In this document: in pieces, positions 8,869 to 19,000 of the stretch
How the letters are laid out: the number at the start of each line of letters is the position of its first letter
How positions within the stretch are numbered: position 1 is the stretch's first letter
Origin: CAZCAC01 sp964496575
GTDB lineage: Bacteria > Planctomycetota > UBA1135 > GCA-002686595
NCBI GenBank assembly: GCA_964496575.1
Contig: CAZCAC010000006.1
Coordinates: forward strand, 66,450 to 130,449
Direction of reading: 5' to 3'
DNA: 64,000 nucleotides
The notes under the pieces: model-generated
Databases searched by the model: none
Seen by the model: the letters and a program-made list of their open reading frames with translations, nothing else
What the model was told of the DNA's origin: nothing
Made by a program: the position numbers and the translations under genes

Positions 8869-10383
8869 TCATTCACCCGGAAGCTCGAGTGGCGGCAAGG
8901 GCAGCGCCTCGACCTCGGAGAGGTCCAGGCCCTCGATCGTTCCGCTCTCGAGAAACGCGCGCCCGAGCCGCCGCACTTCCGGGCCGAAGACGCCGTGGCC
9001 GCTGGGAATGACGACGTGCAGGCTCTTCGGCAGGTTGCGCGCCGCTTCGGCGCCCCATCGCGGGGAGGTCGAGGGGTCGTGGGTACCGGAGAAGAGCAGC
9101 ACGGGCACGTCCACCTTCACCGGCCCCGCAAAGCTCTCGGGAACGACTCCGCTCGGCCAGATCGTCGCCACGGCCATCTGCTCGCGCACTCGAACCGTCC
9201 CCAGGAAGGTGCCCTCGCACGCCGGCTCGATCTCGGCGGGGTCGATGCGCGAGATGTCCTCGCTGCCGGTGACGCACATCAGCATTCCCCAGGCGATGAC
9301 GTTGCGCACCGCGCGATTCTGTGCGATCGAGGCTTCCGCCAGCTCACGGTAGTCACCGGCGTGGGCTCGCAGCAGCATTCGCGGCAAGCGCCGATTCGAG
9401 GGCATGGTGTAGAGCTGCAGACGCACGGCCTCGGCGAATGCGTTGCGGGTGAGCTCGACCGCCTGTTCCTCGCCGGTGGCCGGGTGCGTCACGACCACGC
9501 TCGCGGGCTCCTCCTCCAGGCGCCGCAGCGTCTCCTGGAACTTCGTCTCGATGTCGGGGAACGCCTCGCTGTAGCGCGGGTTCGCGCGAATCTCCGCGAA
9601 GATGAGGTCGAGCGCATCTTGCGCGCTGCGCGCGTGGGGAAGTGGGTTGCGATAGGAAACGGGCTGGATCCCCTGCAGCGTCGCGGTGCGAATCGTCTCG
9701 GGATGGCGGCGCAGATAGACGAGAGCGGATCGCGTGCCGTAGGAGCCGCCGCGCAGGTTGATCCGGGCGTACCCGAGCGCCTCGCGGACCTCGTCGAAGT
9801 CGTCCACCGAGTTGGCCGTGGTGTACTGAGTCAGGTCGGCCCGAGCCTGGAGCTCGGGGAGTGCCGCCTCGTACACGTCCGGGCGGAAGAACGACTCGAA
9901 GTAGCTCTGCAGGTCGTCGTCATCACCTGGAATGGACACGTGCAACTCGTTGGAGCTGCCGGTGCCGCGCTGATCGATGAGGACCACATCGCGTCGCTGG
10001 CGAAGCCAACCATTGACCTGCCTACCGAAGAGGGTCGTCGCCGCGGCGCCTGGACCGCCGTGCAGGATGAAGACCGGGTCCGGAGCCGCGTCGTCTCGGC
10101 GCGCGGGCAGAACGATCAGACCGAGCCGGATCTCCCGCCCCTGGCCCAGGGAGCGATTCTCGAACACGGAGAAGGACCCTCTCAGGAAGATCGTCCCCGA
10201 CTTCTCGTGCTCGGCTCGGGAGAGCTCCAGCCGAAGATTCCGCTCGGCGAGCTCGAGCAGCCGTGCGCAGACTCGCTCCTGATTGTCTGTTGGGGTCGAC
10301 CGGGCGAGCAGGGCCGGAGATTGCAGCCCGATCAGCAGGACGAGGGAAAAGAAGGACGCGCGGAAGCCGTGCTGGAGGGTCAT
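8869..10383 (-). CDS. Secreted alpha/beta-hydrolase, prolyl/tripeptidyl aminopeptidase-like
   Basis: 504 residues with a signal peptide (about 1-28). The fold signatures of the proline iminopeptidase / TAP-like peptidase group are present: oxyanion HGGPG at 108-112, DQRGTGSS at 137-144, nucleophile elbow GGSYGT with S214, and a C-terminal TAP-like part carrying the likely acid D436 (GTHDPS) and histidine H463 (SGHGVFG). The family removes N-terminal residues or tripeptides from peptides; here it would act outside the cytoplasm. Substrate is not predictable. It is divergent from the isomerase gene at 10536, with 152 nt between them for both promoters. Confidence 0.88.
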   Translation of the reverse strand: MTLQHGFRASFFSLVLLIGLQSPALLARSTPTDNQERVCARLLELAERNLRLELSRAEHEKSGTIFLRGSFSVFENRSLGQGREIRLGLIVLPARRDDAAPDPVFILHGGPGAAATTLFGRQVNGWLRQRRDVVLIDQRGTGSSNELHVSIPGDDDDLQSYFESFFRPDVYEAALPELQARADLTQYTTANSVDDFDEVREALGYARINLRGGSYGTRSALVYLRRHPETIRTATLQGIQPVSYRNPLPHARSAQDALDLIFAEIRANPRYSEAFPDIETKFQETLRRLEEEPASVVVTHPATGEEQAVELTRNAFAEAVRLQLYTMPSNRRLPRMLLRAHAGDYRELAEASIAQNRAVRNVIAWGMLMCVTGSEDISRIDPAEIEPACEGTFLGTVRVREQMAVATIWPSGVVPESFAGPVKVDVPVLLFSGTHDPSTSPRWGAEAARNLPKSLHVVIPSGHGVFGPEVRRLGRAFLESGTIEGLDLSEVEALPLPPLELPGE

Positions 10384-10535
10384 GTCGGGCCCATTGTGGC
10401 GCAGGGAGGCGAGGTGCGGAAGGGGGCGGCACCCGCCCCTCTTCCCTCGCCGGCGGGAACCCCGGTACGATGCGGGCCCACATCAGCGCCTGCGCGATCC
10501 CCCGGCCATCAGATCTCCTCTTGCCGCCCGATCAC

Positions 10536-11414
10536 ATGAAGCCCCTCCTCCTCCTCGCCCTCGCCTTGCTGCCCGTGACCGACGTGTCCACCCCAGATCA
10601 GACTCCCGATCTTCCGGCGATCCCCGAAACGTGCCTCACTGGCGGTTTCGCCATCGGCTGCCAGGCCTACACCTTCAACCGCTTCACCGCGTTCGAGGCG
10701 ATCGAGAAGACCGCGCAGGCCGGCGGCAAGGTGATCGAGTTCTATCCCGGCCAGCGGCTCAGTCCGGAGAAGGCCGACCTGCGTGTCGGCCACGACGCCC
10801 CCGAAACGGTGGTGACCGAGCTGAAGGCGAAGCTGAAGCATCACGGCGTCCGGGCCGTGAACTACGGCGTGGTCGGCATCCCGAACGACGAGGCGGGCGC
10901 CCGCAAGATCTTCGAGTTCGCGAAGAAGATGGGCATCCGCGCGGTGACTACCGAGTCGACCGATTCGATCGACGTGATCGAGAAGCTGGTGAAGGAGTAC
11001 AATATCGGTTGCGCCTACCACAACCACCCGCACCGCCCGAACAACCCCGGTTACAAGGTCTGGGATCCGAACTACATCGCCGAGCTGGTCAAGGACCGGG
11101 ACCCGCGGATCGGTGCCTGCGCCGACACGGGGCACTGGACGCGTTCGGGCATCGTTCCGGTGGAGGCGCTGAAGATCCTGGAGGGGCGCATCATCAGCGT
11201 GCACCTGAAGGACCTGAACGAGTTCGGGAAGCGCGGTGCCCACGACGTGCCGTTCGGTGAGGGCGTCTCCGGAATGGTCGCGGTGCTCGACGAGTTGAAG
11301 CGCCAGGGTTTCGCGGGCAACATCTCGATCGAGTACGAGCACAACTGGGAGCACTCGTTGCCCGAGGTCGCCCAGTGCATCGGCTTCGTGCGGGGTTACG
11401 GTGCCCGGGACTGA
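10536..11414 (+). CDS. Secreted sugar phosphate isomerase/epimerase-like TIM barrel
   Basis: 292 residues. A short hydrophobic leader (KPLLLLALALLPV) suggests export, then a xylose-isomerase-type TIM barrel from about residue 36. Candidate metal ligands appear in the expected order: E in KVIEFYPG (about 68), H in CAYHNHPH, D in GACADTGHW, H in ISVHLKDLN and E in ISIEYEHNW. Secreted members of this family are common in Planctomycetota and Verrucomicrobiota beside sulfatases and sugar enzymes. The last 19 nt overlap the convergent flavoprotein gene (11396-11414). Start chosen at the leader ATG; longer upstream frames lack a good start. Reaction unknown. Confidence 0.82.
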   Translation: MKPLLLLALALLPVTDVSTPDQTPDLPAIPETCLTGGFAIGCQAYTFNRFTAFEAIEKTAQAGGKVIEFYPGQRLSPEKADLRVGHDAPETVVTELKAKLKHHGVRAVNYGVVGIPNDEAGARKIFEFAKKMGIRAVTTESTDSIDVIEKLVKEYNIGCAYHNHPHRPNNPGYKVWDPNYIAELVKDRDPRIGACADTGHWTRSGIVPVEALKILEGRIISVHLKDLNEFGKRGAHDVPFGEGVSGMVAVLDELKRQGFAGNISIEYEHNWEHSLPEVAQCIGFVRGYGARD

Positions 11415-12682
11415 CCCTGCCTCCGCCCACCACCCGCCAGGTAGCCACTGGCGAAGGCCCACTGCAGATTGAAGCCGCCACAAGGACCGTCGAGGTCGAA
11501 CACCTCGCCGCATAGATAGAGTCCCGGCTGCAGCTTGCTCTCCAGCGTCTCCGGACGCACCTCCTTCAGACTCACGCCCCCCCGTGTGACGAAGGCGGCG
11601 TCGTAGCCACCGGTGGCGACGACGGTCAGCGGGGTCTTGACCAGGATCCGGATCAGCTCCTCACGCCTCGCTCCGCCGAGGTGGCGGATGGCGAGCGGTT
11701 CCTCGATGCCGACCAGCTCGCAAAAGACCTCGGCCAGCTCGTGGGGGAAGTGCTCGGCCAGGTGCACCTGTACCGTGGCTGTGCCGCCCTGGCGCCACGT
11801 CTTGAAGATCTCGAGCCACTCCTCCTGGTTACGGCCGCGACCGAGGTCGAGCCACAGTGGCACGGTCTCGAACCTCTCCAGCAGCGGGGAGATCTCTCGC
11901 GAGATGTCGAGCACCACCGGCCCGGCGATCCCCTTGCTGGTGAAGATCAGGTCGCCGGTGCGGACGATCCGTGAATGCGACTTCAGCGCGACCTGCAGCC
12001 GCGCCTTGCCGATGGTGTGCGCCGTGCATCGCGCGGGCCACTTCTCGGCGGTCAGGAGCGGAACGCCGGCGGGGTAGCGCGGGGTCACGTGGTGACCGAA
12101 GCGGCGCGCGAGCTCGTAGCCGTCCCCGCACGCCCCCGAACCCGGCAGCGCCAGGCCGCCGGTGGCGAGTATCACCTCGTGCGCGCGAAAGTCCCCGCGC
12201 TCGTGCACGACCGCGAAGTACTCGCCGTCGTGTTCGAGGCTCACCACCCGGCAACCGAGCGCGAACTCCACCCCCAGCCGCTCCTGCTCACCCAGCAGCC
12301 CGGCGAGCACCGTCGCGGACTCTCGCGTCTCCGGCCAGACACGAAACCCGTCGTGTACCACCGTCGCGATGCCGAGCTCGGCGAAGAACTCGCGCAGCTT
12401 TTGCCCGCCGAGCACCTCGAGCGCCGGCCCCATGAAGCGCCCGTCCCGCCCGACGCGCTCCATGAACTCCTCGCGGGAGAGCGTATTGGAGAGGTTGCAG
12501 CGCTGCCCGCCGGTCGAGAGCAGCTTGAGGCCCGGCGACGCCGACTTCTCGCAGACCACCACCCGCTTCCCGCGACGCGCTGCGGCGATCGCGGCGACCA
12601 GACCCGAGGCGCCCCCGCCGACGATGGCGAGATCGAAGGTCCCTGCCCGGGGGCCGGTCTGGATGGAGGATCGCGGCTTCAC
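11396..12682 (-). CDS. HI0933/BaiN-family FAD-dependent oxidoreductase
   Basis: 428 residues, full length for the family. The N-terminal FAD motif is GGGASG at 22-27, followed by the family hallmark PGLKLLSTGGQRCNLSN. The C-terminal block GLYLCGEVFDLDGPCGGFNLQWA closes the FAD site. Members are soluble flavoproteins (YhiN, BaiN types) that reduce diverse substrates. The gene starts 32 nt after the stop of the PLP enzyme gene on the same strand, so it is a plausible third gene of the ovoA operon; it could supply reducing power or act on a thiol or histidine derivative, but that is inference. Its 3' end overlaps the convergent isomerase gene. Confidence 0.87.
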   Translation of the reverse strand: MKPRSSIQTGPRAGTFDLAIVGGGASGLVAAIAAARRGKRVVVCEKSASPGLKLLSTGGQRCNLSNTLSREEFMERVGRDGRFMGPALEVLGGQKLREFFAELGIATVVHDGFRVWPETRESATVLAGLLGEQERLGVEFALGCRVVSLEHDGEYFAVVHERGDFRAHEVILATGGLALPGSGACGDGYELARRFGHHVTPRYPAGVPLLTAEKWPARCTAHTIGKARLQVALKSHSRIVRTGDLIFTSKGIAGPVVLDISREISPLLERFETVPLWLDLGRGRNQEEWLEIFKTWRQGGTATVQVHLAEHFPHELAEVFCELVGIEEPLAIRHLGGARREELIRILVKTPLTVVATGGYDAAFVTRGGVSLKEVRPETLESKLQPGLYLCGEVFDLDGPCGGFNLQWAFASGYLAGGGRRQGQSRAP

Positions 12683-12714
12683 CGGGACAGGGTACGAAAC
12701 GCGGGGCGCCGAGA

Positions 12715-13812
12715 TCAGCAGCGCGTGAGCTGCCGCGCGAGCGCCGGGAGCAGGTCGGGCAGATCCTCGCCACCGAGGCCGATCCGGAAGTGCTCTCCAT
12801 CGCCCAGGAAGAGACTGGCCGGGAAGAGGAGGATGCCTTCCTCCTTCGCCATCCGCTCGCAGAGCTCTTCCGCGCCGCCCTGGATGAGCTCCGGGTAGGC
12901 GAGACAGCCGGCGGATGGACGGGACCAGCGAGCCCGAGACGCGTTCGCCTCGAAGAAGAGGTCGAGGACCTCGAGATTCCGTTCGATGACGGCCAGGTTG
13001 CCGTCGAGGATCGTCTCCGCGGCGCGGAGTGCGATCAGCGCCAGAACCTCGTCCGGGGCACCGTTGCAGATCGACAGGTGCGTCTTCACCGCGGTCGCCG
13101 CCTGGAGGAAGCTCCGGTCACGGCAAGCGAGCCAGCCGACCCGGACTCCACCGAGCCCGAACGACTTTCCCATCACATCCACGCTGATGCCCCGCTCGTA
13201 CCGGTCCGCGACCGGCGTGGCCGGCTTCCGCGCGAGCAATCGGAACACCTCGTCCACGAGCAGGTAGATCCCCCGAGCCGCGGCGAGCTCCACGATCGCG
13301 GCGAGGTCGGCCTCGTCGATCGTCGCGCCGGTCGGATTGTGGGGAGAGTTCAACACGATGAGCTTCGTCGCGGGGAGGAGGGCCGCCTCGATCTCGGCGG
13401 CGTCCTGGCGGAAACCGCTTTCCCGGCGGAGCGGAATCGTGGTCACCGCGGTGCCGAGCTCCGTGGGCAGGGTCGCGAGATCCTCGTAGCACGGGGTGAA
13501 CGAGACGACATGATCTCCCGGCGAGAGCAACGCCCGAAACGCGCAGAAGAGCGCTTCCTGGGCCCCGGCCGTGGTGAGGACCGAATCAGGGCCGGCCTCG
13601 CCGTACAGGCCGGCGATCTCCTCGCGGAGAACCGGCAGGCCCGCGGTGGTCGCGTAGCCGAGGGAGAGCGTCTCGAAGAGGCGCGCCGACTCGGCGTCGG
13701 CCAGCACGAGCAACTCCTCCATGGTCATCGTCCGCGCCGCCGCCTTCGAGAGCGACCGGGGCGCGACCTCGCCCCACCGCGCGAGGTGCGCCTCGAGGAG
13801 CGACGGCTTCAA
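12715..13812 (-). CDS. Class-I PLP-dependent aminotransferase/lyase, candidate OvoB sulfoxide lyase
   Basis: 365 residues from a TTG start at 13812. The TTG overlaps the ovoA stop (shared TTGA) and has GGAG 8 nt upstream, which decides this start over longer frames that would run inside ovoA. Fold-type I signatures: NSPHNPTG (about 155-162, PLP/substrate asparagine N159), VDEVF with D187, and Schiff-base lysine K216 in VMGKSFGLGGVRVGW. By sequence alone it is an aminotransferase-like PLP enzyme. Ovothiol synthesis needs a PLP sulfoxide lyase (OvoB in Erwinia, from memory) to cleave the histidyl-cysteine sulfoxide made by OvoA, and translational coupling to ovoA makes that the best hypothesis. 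An unrelated aminotransferase remains possible. Confidence 0.8.
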   Translation of the reverse strand: MKPSLLEAHLARWGEVAPRSLSKAAARTMTMEELLVLADAESARLFETLSLGYATTAGLPVLREEIAGLYGEAGPDSVLTTAGAQEALFCAFRALLSPGDHVVSFTPCYEDLATLPTELGTAVTTIPLRRESGFRQDAAEIEAALLPATKLIVLNSPHNPTGATIDEADLAAIVELAAARGIYLLVDEVFRLLARKPATPVADRYERGISVDVMGKSFGLGGVRVGWLACRDRSFLQAATAVKTHLSICNGAPDEVLALIALRAAETILDGNLAVIERNLEVLDLFFEANASRARWSRPSAGCLAYPELIQGGAEELCERMAKEEGILLFPASLFLGDGEHFRIGLGGEDLPDLLPALARQLTRC

Positions 13813-15920
13813 TCGATTCTCTCCCAGGCCGTCAGCTCCGAGAGCGTGTGCTGGAACTTCCGCCTCGTCTCCCGGATCACGAACGGGACATCCCGGGGCT
13901 CGCCGACCGGGCGGAAGTACGGGCCGAGGACCTCGTGAAGCCCGTCGAGGGTCGTCACGTTCTCGCCGTCCCGCTTGAAACCGCCGATCCACTCCGAACG
14001 CTCGGCGTACTCCTCGAGCCAGGTGTAGGGAGAGGCGATGACCAGGAGACCGCCCGGGCGGATCCGTTCATGGATCGTGCCGAGGAACTTCCGCGGACTG
14101 TAGAGCCGGTCGATCAGGTTCGCGGCGAGGACGAGGTCGTAGTCTCTGAAGATCGGTTTCAGGTTGCAGGCATCACCCTGCCAGAACTCCGCCCGCATCG
14201 CGGTCGCCTCGAGACCGAACTCCTGGAGCGTTCGCTCGTGGTAGGAAAGCAGCTCACCTTCGTCCGGCAGCACGAACTGGATCCGCTTGTTCTCCTTGAG
14301 CTCGTCGGCGATCCGGATGAAGCGGGCCGAGAAGTCGACGCCGGTGACCTGTTCGAACTCCCTGGCCAGCTCGAAGGTCGCCCGGCCCACGGCGCAGCCG
14401 AGATCGAGCGCCCTCTCGCGCCGCCGTCCCTCGGTCAGCTCGAGACAGATTCGCGCCAGCTCCCGCGGGAAGCTCGCGACGCCGTAGTACTCGCTGCCGT
14501 AGTGGAACTCACAGTACTGCGCGACCAGGTCGTCGGTCTCGTAGACGTCGGTCCGGATCTCGATGCTGTGCTCGGTCTCGATATACCGGAAGCCGGCGTG
14601 CTGATAGAAGTGACGCCGGAAGGCGTAGCGGGCGTGGTGCGTCGCCTCGTTGCCGGTGGATATGAAGCTGCCACCTTTGATGAGATTGTGCTTCGTATCG
14701 AAGGTGGGCGTGGAGAAGTCGTCGTAGAGGGGGTGGACCGCGAACCCAGGAAGGCCAGTGATCGGAGTCTCGGTCCATTGCCAGACGTTGCCGACGACGT
14801 CGCAGAAACCGCCCTCGAACTCATGCTCCGTGACCGGGCACGGAGAAGTCTCGTGCTCGAGGTTCAGGTTTCCAGGGGCCTTCTCCCAGTCCGGCTGGTC
14901 CGGGACCTTTGCCTGGTCGCGAAGCCTCGTCCACTCCTCCTCCGTGGGAAGACGGATCGGCTTGCCGGTCCGTGCCGCGAGCCAGTGACAGAACGCTCTC
15001 GCTTCGAGGCAGTTCACTTCCACCGGCCAGTCCCACGGCATCTCGATCTCCCGGAGCATCGTCCGGAGCCGATACGAGCCGCCGTCCCTGACCCAGAAGC
15101 GCGGGCACTCTGCCTCGCAGTAGCTGCGCCACCCCCACCCCTCTTCGTCCCAGAAGCTCTCCTCCGCATAGCCGCCCTCCGTGACGAACGGGAGGAACTC
15201 GGCGTTGCTGATGAGGTACTTCGCAGCCTTGAAGGCGGGGACGTCGCGGACGTGGCGGCCGTACTCGTTGTCCCACCCGTAGAGGGCGTGATCCCTCTCC
15301 TTGCCGAGAGTGACGCGGCCGCTCGACACCGGCAGAAGCTCGTTCGCGGGTGCCTCGCCGGATCTCGGGCAGACCGGCCAGTGCGGATCGTCGCGGAGGC
15401 ACTCGAGGGGGAGCTGGCGGATGAGGACGGAGGAGGTTTCGAGGTGGATGCGCGCGTGCTCGATTCCCATGAGGATCGCCCAGAAGGGGCTCTCCCAGCC
15501 GATCGGCACGGTGAGGGGGAGCTCCGTGATCGCCCGGTCCACGGTCTCGCGCACGAGGTCGCGGTAGGCCCGAACCTCGGCGGACGGCGGCCAGTCGTAG
15601 TGCGTCTGATCGAGGTCGTCCCAGCTCATCTCGTCCACACCGATGGCGAATATCGACTCGAGCTTCGGATTCAGGCGCTCGGGCAGGATCTTCGCGAGCA
15701 CGAGCTTGTTCACGAAGAAGACGGCGGTGTGGCCGAGGTAGAAGATCAGCGGGTGGCGGAGTGGGTCCGCGCGGCGGGTGAAGGCCGCGTCGTCCAGAAG
15801 TGTGTCGTAGAGCTGCTCGTCGATCGTGAACGTGTCGTGGAAGTAGCGCCGGATCTCCTCGCGCTTCGCTTCCGGCTCGCCGGTGTTCAGGACGATGGTT
15901 CGCGTGACAGTCAGACCCAT
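13809..15920 (-). CDS. ovoA: Ovothiol synthase OvoA: 5-histidylcysteine sulfoxide synthase / methyltransferase
   Basis: 703 residues with the three-part OvoA architecture. The DinB-like iron-binding domain (about 1-190) has H64 and the HX3HXE motif H155/H159/E161 (HARIHLE). A formylglycine-enzyme-like (SUMF) domain spans about 205-450 (LPTEEEWTRLRD, FCDVVGNVWQWTET, KGGSFISTGNEATHHARYAFRR). A C-terminal SAM methyltransferase starts at about 470 (RALDLGCAVGRATFELA). The first two domains join cysteine and histidine at the imidazole C5 with oxygen; the last methylates 5-thiohistidine, giving ovothiol A, a cytoplasmic antioxidant thiol. ATG 15920 has AAGGAGG 8 nt upstream (15929-15935), among the strongest ribosome binding sites here. 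Its stop overlaps the TTG start of the PLP enzyme. Confidence 0.93.
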   Translation of the reverse strand: MGLTVTRTIVLNTGEPEAKREEIRRYFHDTFTIDEQLYDTLLDDAAFTRRADPLRHPLIFYLGHTAVFFVNKLVLAKILPERLNPKLESIFAIGVDEMSWDDLDQTHYDWPPSAEVRAYRDLVRETVDRAITELPLTVPIGWESPFWAILMGIEHARIHLETSSVLIRQLPLECLRDDPHWPVCPRSGEAPANELLPVSSGRVTLGKERDHALYGWDNEYGRHVRDVPAFKAAKYLISNAEFLPFVTEGGYAEESFWDEEGWGWRSYCEAECPRFWVRDGGSYRLRTMLREIEMPWDWPVEVNCLEARAFCHWLAARTGKPIRLPTEEEWTRLRDQAKVPDQPDWEKAPGNLNLEHETSPCPVTEHEFEGGFCDVVGNVWQWTETPITGLPGFAVHPLYDDFSTPTFDTKHNLIKGGSFISTGNEATHHARYAFRRHFYQHAGFRYIETEHSIEIRTDVYETDDLVAQYCEFHYGSEYYGVASFPRELARICLELTEGRRRERALDLGCAVGRATFELAREFEQVTGVDFSARFIRIADELKENKRIQFVLPDEGELLSYHERTLQEFGLEATAMRAEFWQGDACNLKPIFRDYDLVLAANLIDRLYSPRKFLGTIHERIRPGGLLVIASPYTWLEEYAERSEWIGGFKRDGENVTTLDGLHEVLGPYFRPVGEPRDVPFVIRETRRKFQHTLSELTAWERID

Positions 15921-16049
15921 GGGGTTCGCCTCCTTGGGCACGAGTGTACGGTCTTCTTGTGCGCGCGACCCGACCTGTTGCTTCGTTGATGCTCGGCGAC
16001 GAGCGATCCACACCCGCGAGACGGCCGCGTGGAACGGGAGCTGCCGGGC

Positions 16050-19000
16050 TCACTCCACGATCACCAGGTCCGCGCGCGAGGAGGCGCCCACCGCGACCCT
16101 GACCGTCACTTCCCCGCTCTGGCCGGTCGTCGTCTCTCCGCTGATACTAAATGTGCCTGCGGGGATCCCGGGTAGGACGTAGCTGCCGTCCACGAGACTG
16201 CACTCGACTTCGGCTCCGGCAACCAAGCGCCCACTGCTGTCCTTCACGGTGATCCAGACGCGTTTCACCGGACCGCCGTCGGACGAGGTCACGACACCCG
16301 TGATGGATCCGCCGGGCCGCAGCTCCACCACCAGGCCTTCCAGACTCTCGCCCTCTTCGAGGACCACGTCATCGACCACGGTGGTGGCCAGGCCGGTGTC
16401 CTTCCCGCGCCAGTCAGGACCTCCGGCGCGCAGGCGATAGCGACCAGGTGGCACGAACTCGAAGCGAAAGGAACCGCCCGCGTCGCTGCTCTGTTCGCCG
16501 ACTTCGAGGCCGTGGCCGGCCGGGCCCTCCGCTCGATCCAACGCTACGAAGACCTGCGTGGCCGGTCGACCATCCGGGCCCAACACGGTTCCGGCAATCG
16601 AAGCGACCGGCAGATCGAAGTCCTCTCGCTGGCTCTTCTCCTCCCCGATGTCGCGCCTGAACTGCGCGTCGTTGCCACCCGGTCTGCCGATCGAGAACCA
16701 GTGCGGTCCGGGGTCGTTCAACTTCAGCTCGTAGTTACCGAGCTCGTCGCGGATCGCAGCGGCGTAGAAGTCGTGTTGACTACAGCCGACGACCAGTCCG
16801 TCCATCTCCCGGCCGCCGACAGTCACCCGGCCGTGCACGATGATCGCGCCGGTGTGCACTCCGCCGAGCACCACGTGAGCGGAACCACCCTCGGCCAGCG
16901 TGACGGTCACCTCCCGGCGCCGGGCATACGTCAACCTCCAGTCCCCTCCGGGATCTTCGTCCGACGGTGGCTCGAGGGTGACGCGGAACTCACCCGGCGG
17001 CAGACCTTCGATACTGAACCACCCTTGGTCATCGCTCCGTGCCCCCTCCCAGAAGTCGAGATCACCTTGGCCGTCCACGACGATCCGTCGGCCCGCCAAG
17101 GGCTGCTCCGAGGGGTGGACCTTCCCGGTCAACCTCGCGCCGGCGCGCAATGCCAGAAGCAGGTTCTCGTGTGCTTCCCCGGGCCCCCCTTCGAGCTCGA
17201 GCTTCGGCGACGGCGCCCATCCCGACGCGTTCGCGGAGAGCGCCAGGGATCCCACTGGAGCATCGCTCCGCTCGAACCGGCCCTCTCCATCGGTGATCGC
17301 CACTCTGATCCCGGTGCTGGTGGTCCAGCCCCGCTGCAGGTCCATGTCGACCTCTGCACCGGCCACCGGGTTTCCCCGGGGATCCACGACGACCCCGCTC
17401 AGCCGGGCGGCCCTCACCACGACCAGCTCGAGCGGGGCATCGGTCGGGATCATCACCGTCTTCGGCTCAGGTACGATGATCCCCTTCCTCACCAGTCGGA
17501 TCAGCCACACTCCCTCGTCGAGCCCGGTCAGCTCGAACCGTCCGTTTTCGTCCCGGCTCGTTTGGCCGATCAGACCCGGCCCGTCGAGGTGCTCCCAGCC
17601 GCTCTTGTGCGACCGGGGTTCCGCCGTCAGCCGGAAGCCGGTCAGCGGTGCGCCAGTGTCGTCGATAACTCGCCCTCGCAGGGTCTCGCCGGGAGAGAGG
17701 ATTACGATCAGCCCTTCGGTTCGGGGAAGAACGTCCATCCTCGTGCCCTTCCAGGGCTGCTCATCGGGGGCGCGGCGCCTCCTCTTCGGGGCGCCATCGG
17801 CTCCGCCTCCCGTGGCACGAGGTGGAGGCTCGCGGCGCGCAGTTGCGATTACCATCATCGGCCGGTCGGCCAGGCCGGAGAAGCGGAAGTTCCCTTGGGA
17901 GTCGGCCTTGCCGGTGAATCGTCGAACGCGCAGGTAGTCCTCGTCCTCCCCGAGAACGGGTTGCGCTCTCACCGCAGCACCCACCGCCGGAGTACCGTCG
18001 GGCCAGAGGACTCGACCGGTGATCTCGAGGCCGGCCTTCACCTTGAAGTGCAGATTCTCGCGCACCTCCCCGGGTCTCAAGTGGCCCATCTTTTCGACCC
18101 GCGCAACCTCTCCTCCGACCAGGATGGTCAGGGTAGTCTCGCCCGCCTGGAGGCCAGTGAACTCGAAGGTGCCGTCCTCGGCGGTGCGAGCAGGGTTCCA
18201 GTCCGTGGGGTGCTGCCGTCCCCTGGCGACGAGAATCTCCACTTTCAGCCCGACCCCCTTCAGCCCCTTACCGTCTTCGTCGACGACACGGCCGGCGAGG
18301 CGCACACCGCGGATGAGCGTGGGGTTCGCCTGTGTGACTTCACCCGGAGAAACGGTGATCCCCGGCAGCTGCTGGCCGACGAAGACCCTGGAACGGAGGT
18401 CGAGCCGGTAGTCGGGCCCTGGAGGCAGACCACCGATCTCGAAACTCCCGTCGCGAGCAGGCCGCGTGACATGGCGTACCATGCCTCGCTCCGAGTCCCA
18501 GCATTGCGCCCCCAGCACCACTCTCCAGTGGACATTCTCGCGGGTCACTCTTCCTGAGGGCAGCAACATGGCTCCGGTGATCGCACCGCCCAGGAGCGGC
18601 TCGAGCACCACCTCGCCAATCTGTGTCTTCAGGTCGACGTTACGGTTCTCCTCGAGGTAGAGGTAGCGCCCCTGCAACGAGAGCTTACCCCACGTCGTCC
18701 TCGCGCCGAACGCGACGCGGAAGCGGCCGTCGGGTTCGACGTGGACGGTGTGCTTGTTCGGCGACTTGCGTCGGTTCGTGAAGCGCTGGCCGCTGGCTTC
18801 GACCCGCAGCGCTTCGTCGGGCGGGGTCCCTTCGGGGAAGATCACTCGCCCTTCGATCCACTGCGCGTCGGTGGGGATCGTGAAGCCACCCGATCCCGCC
18901 TTGGCGAGCGCCACCGCCTCCCGTTCTGGTTCGGTAGCGTTCTCCTCTTCGATTGCTGACCCGAGCGGTGTCACTGAGGGTAGAGCCGACACCCTAGTCC

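Noticed and set aside
15921..16013. Longer ovoA start upstream (MWIARRR...)
   Set aside because: The extension is basic and low-complexity with no homology, while ATG 15920 has an excellent AAGGAGG and begins the conserved N-terminus.
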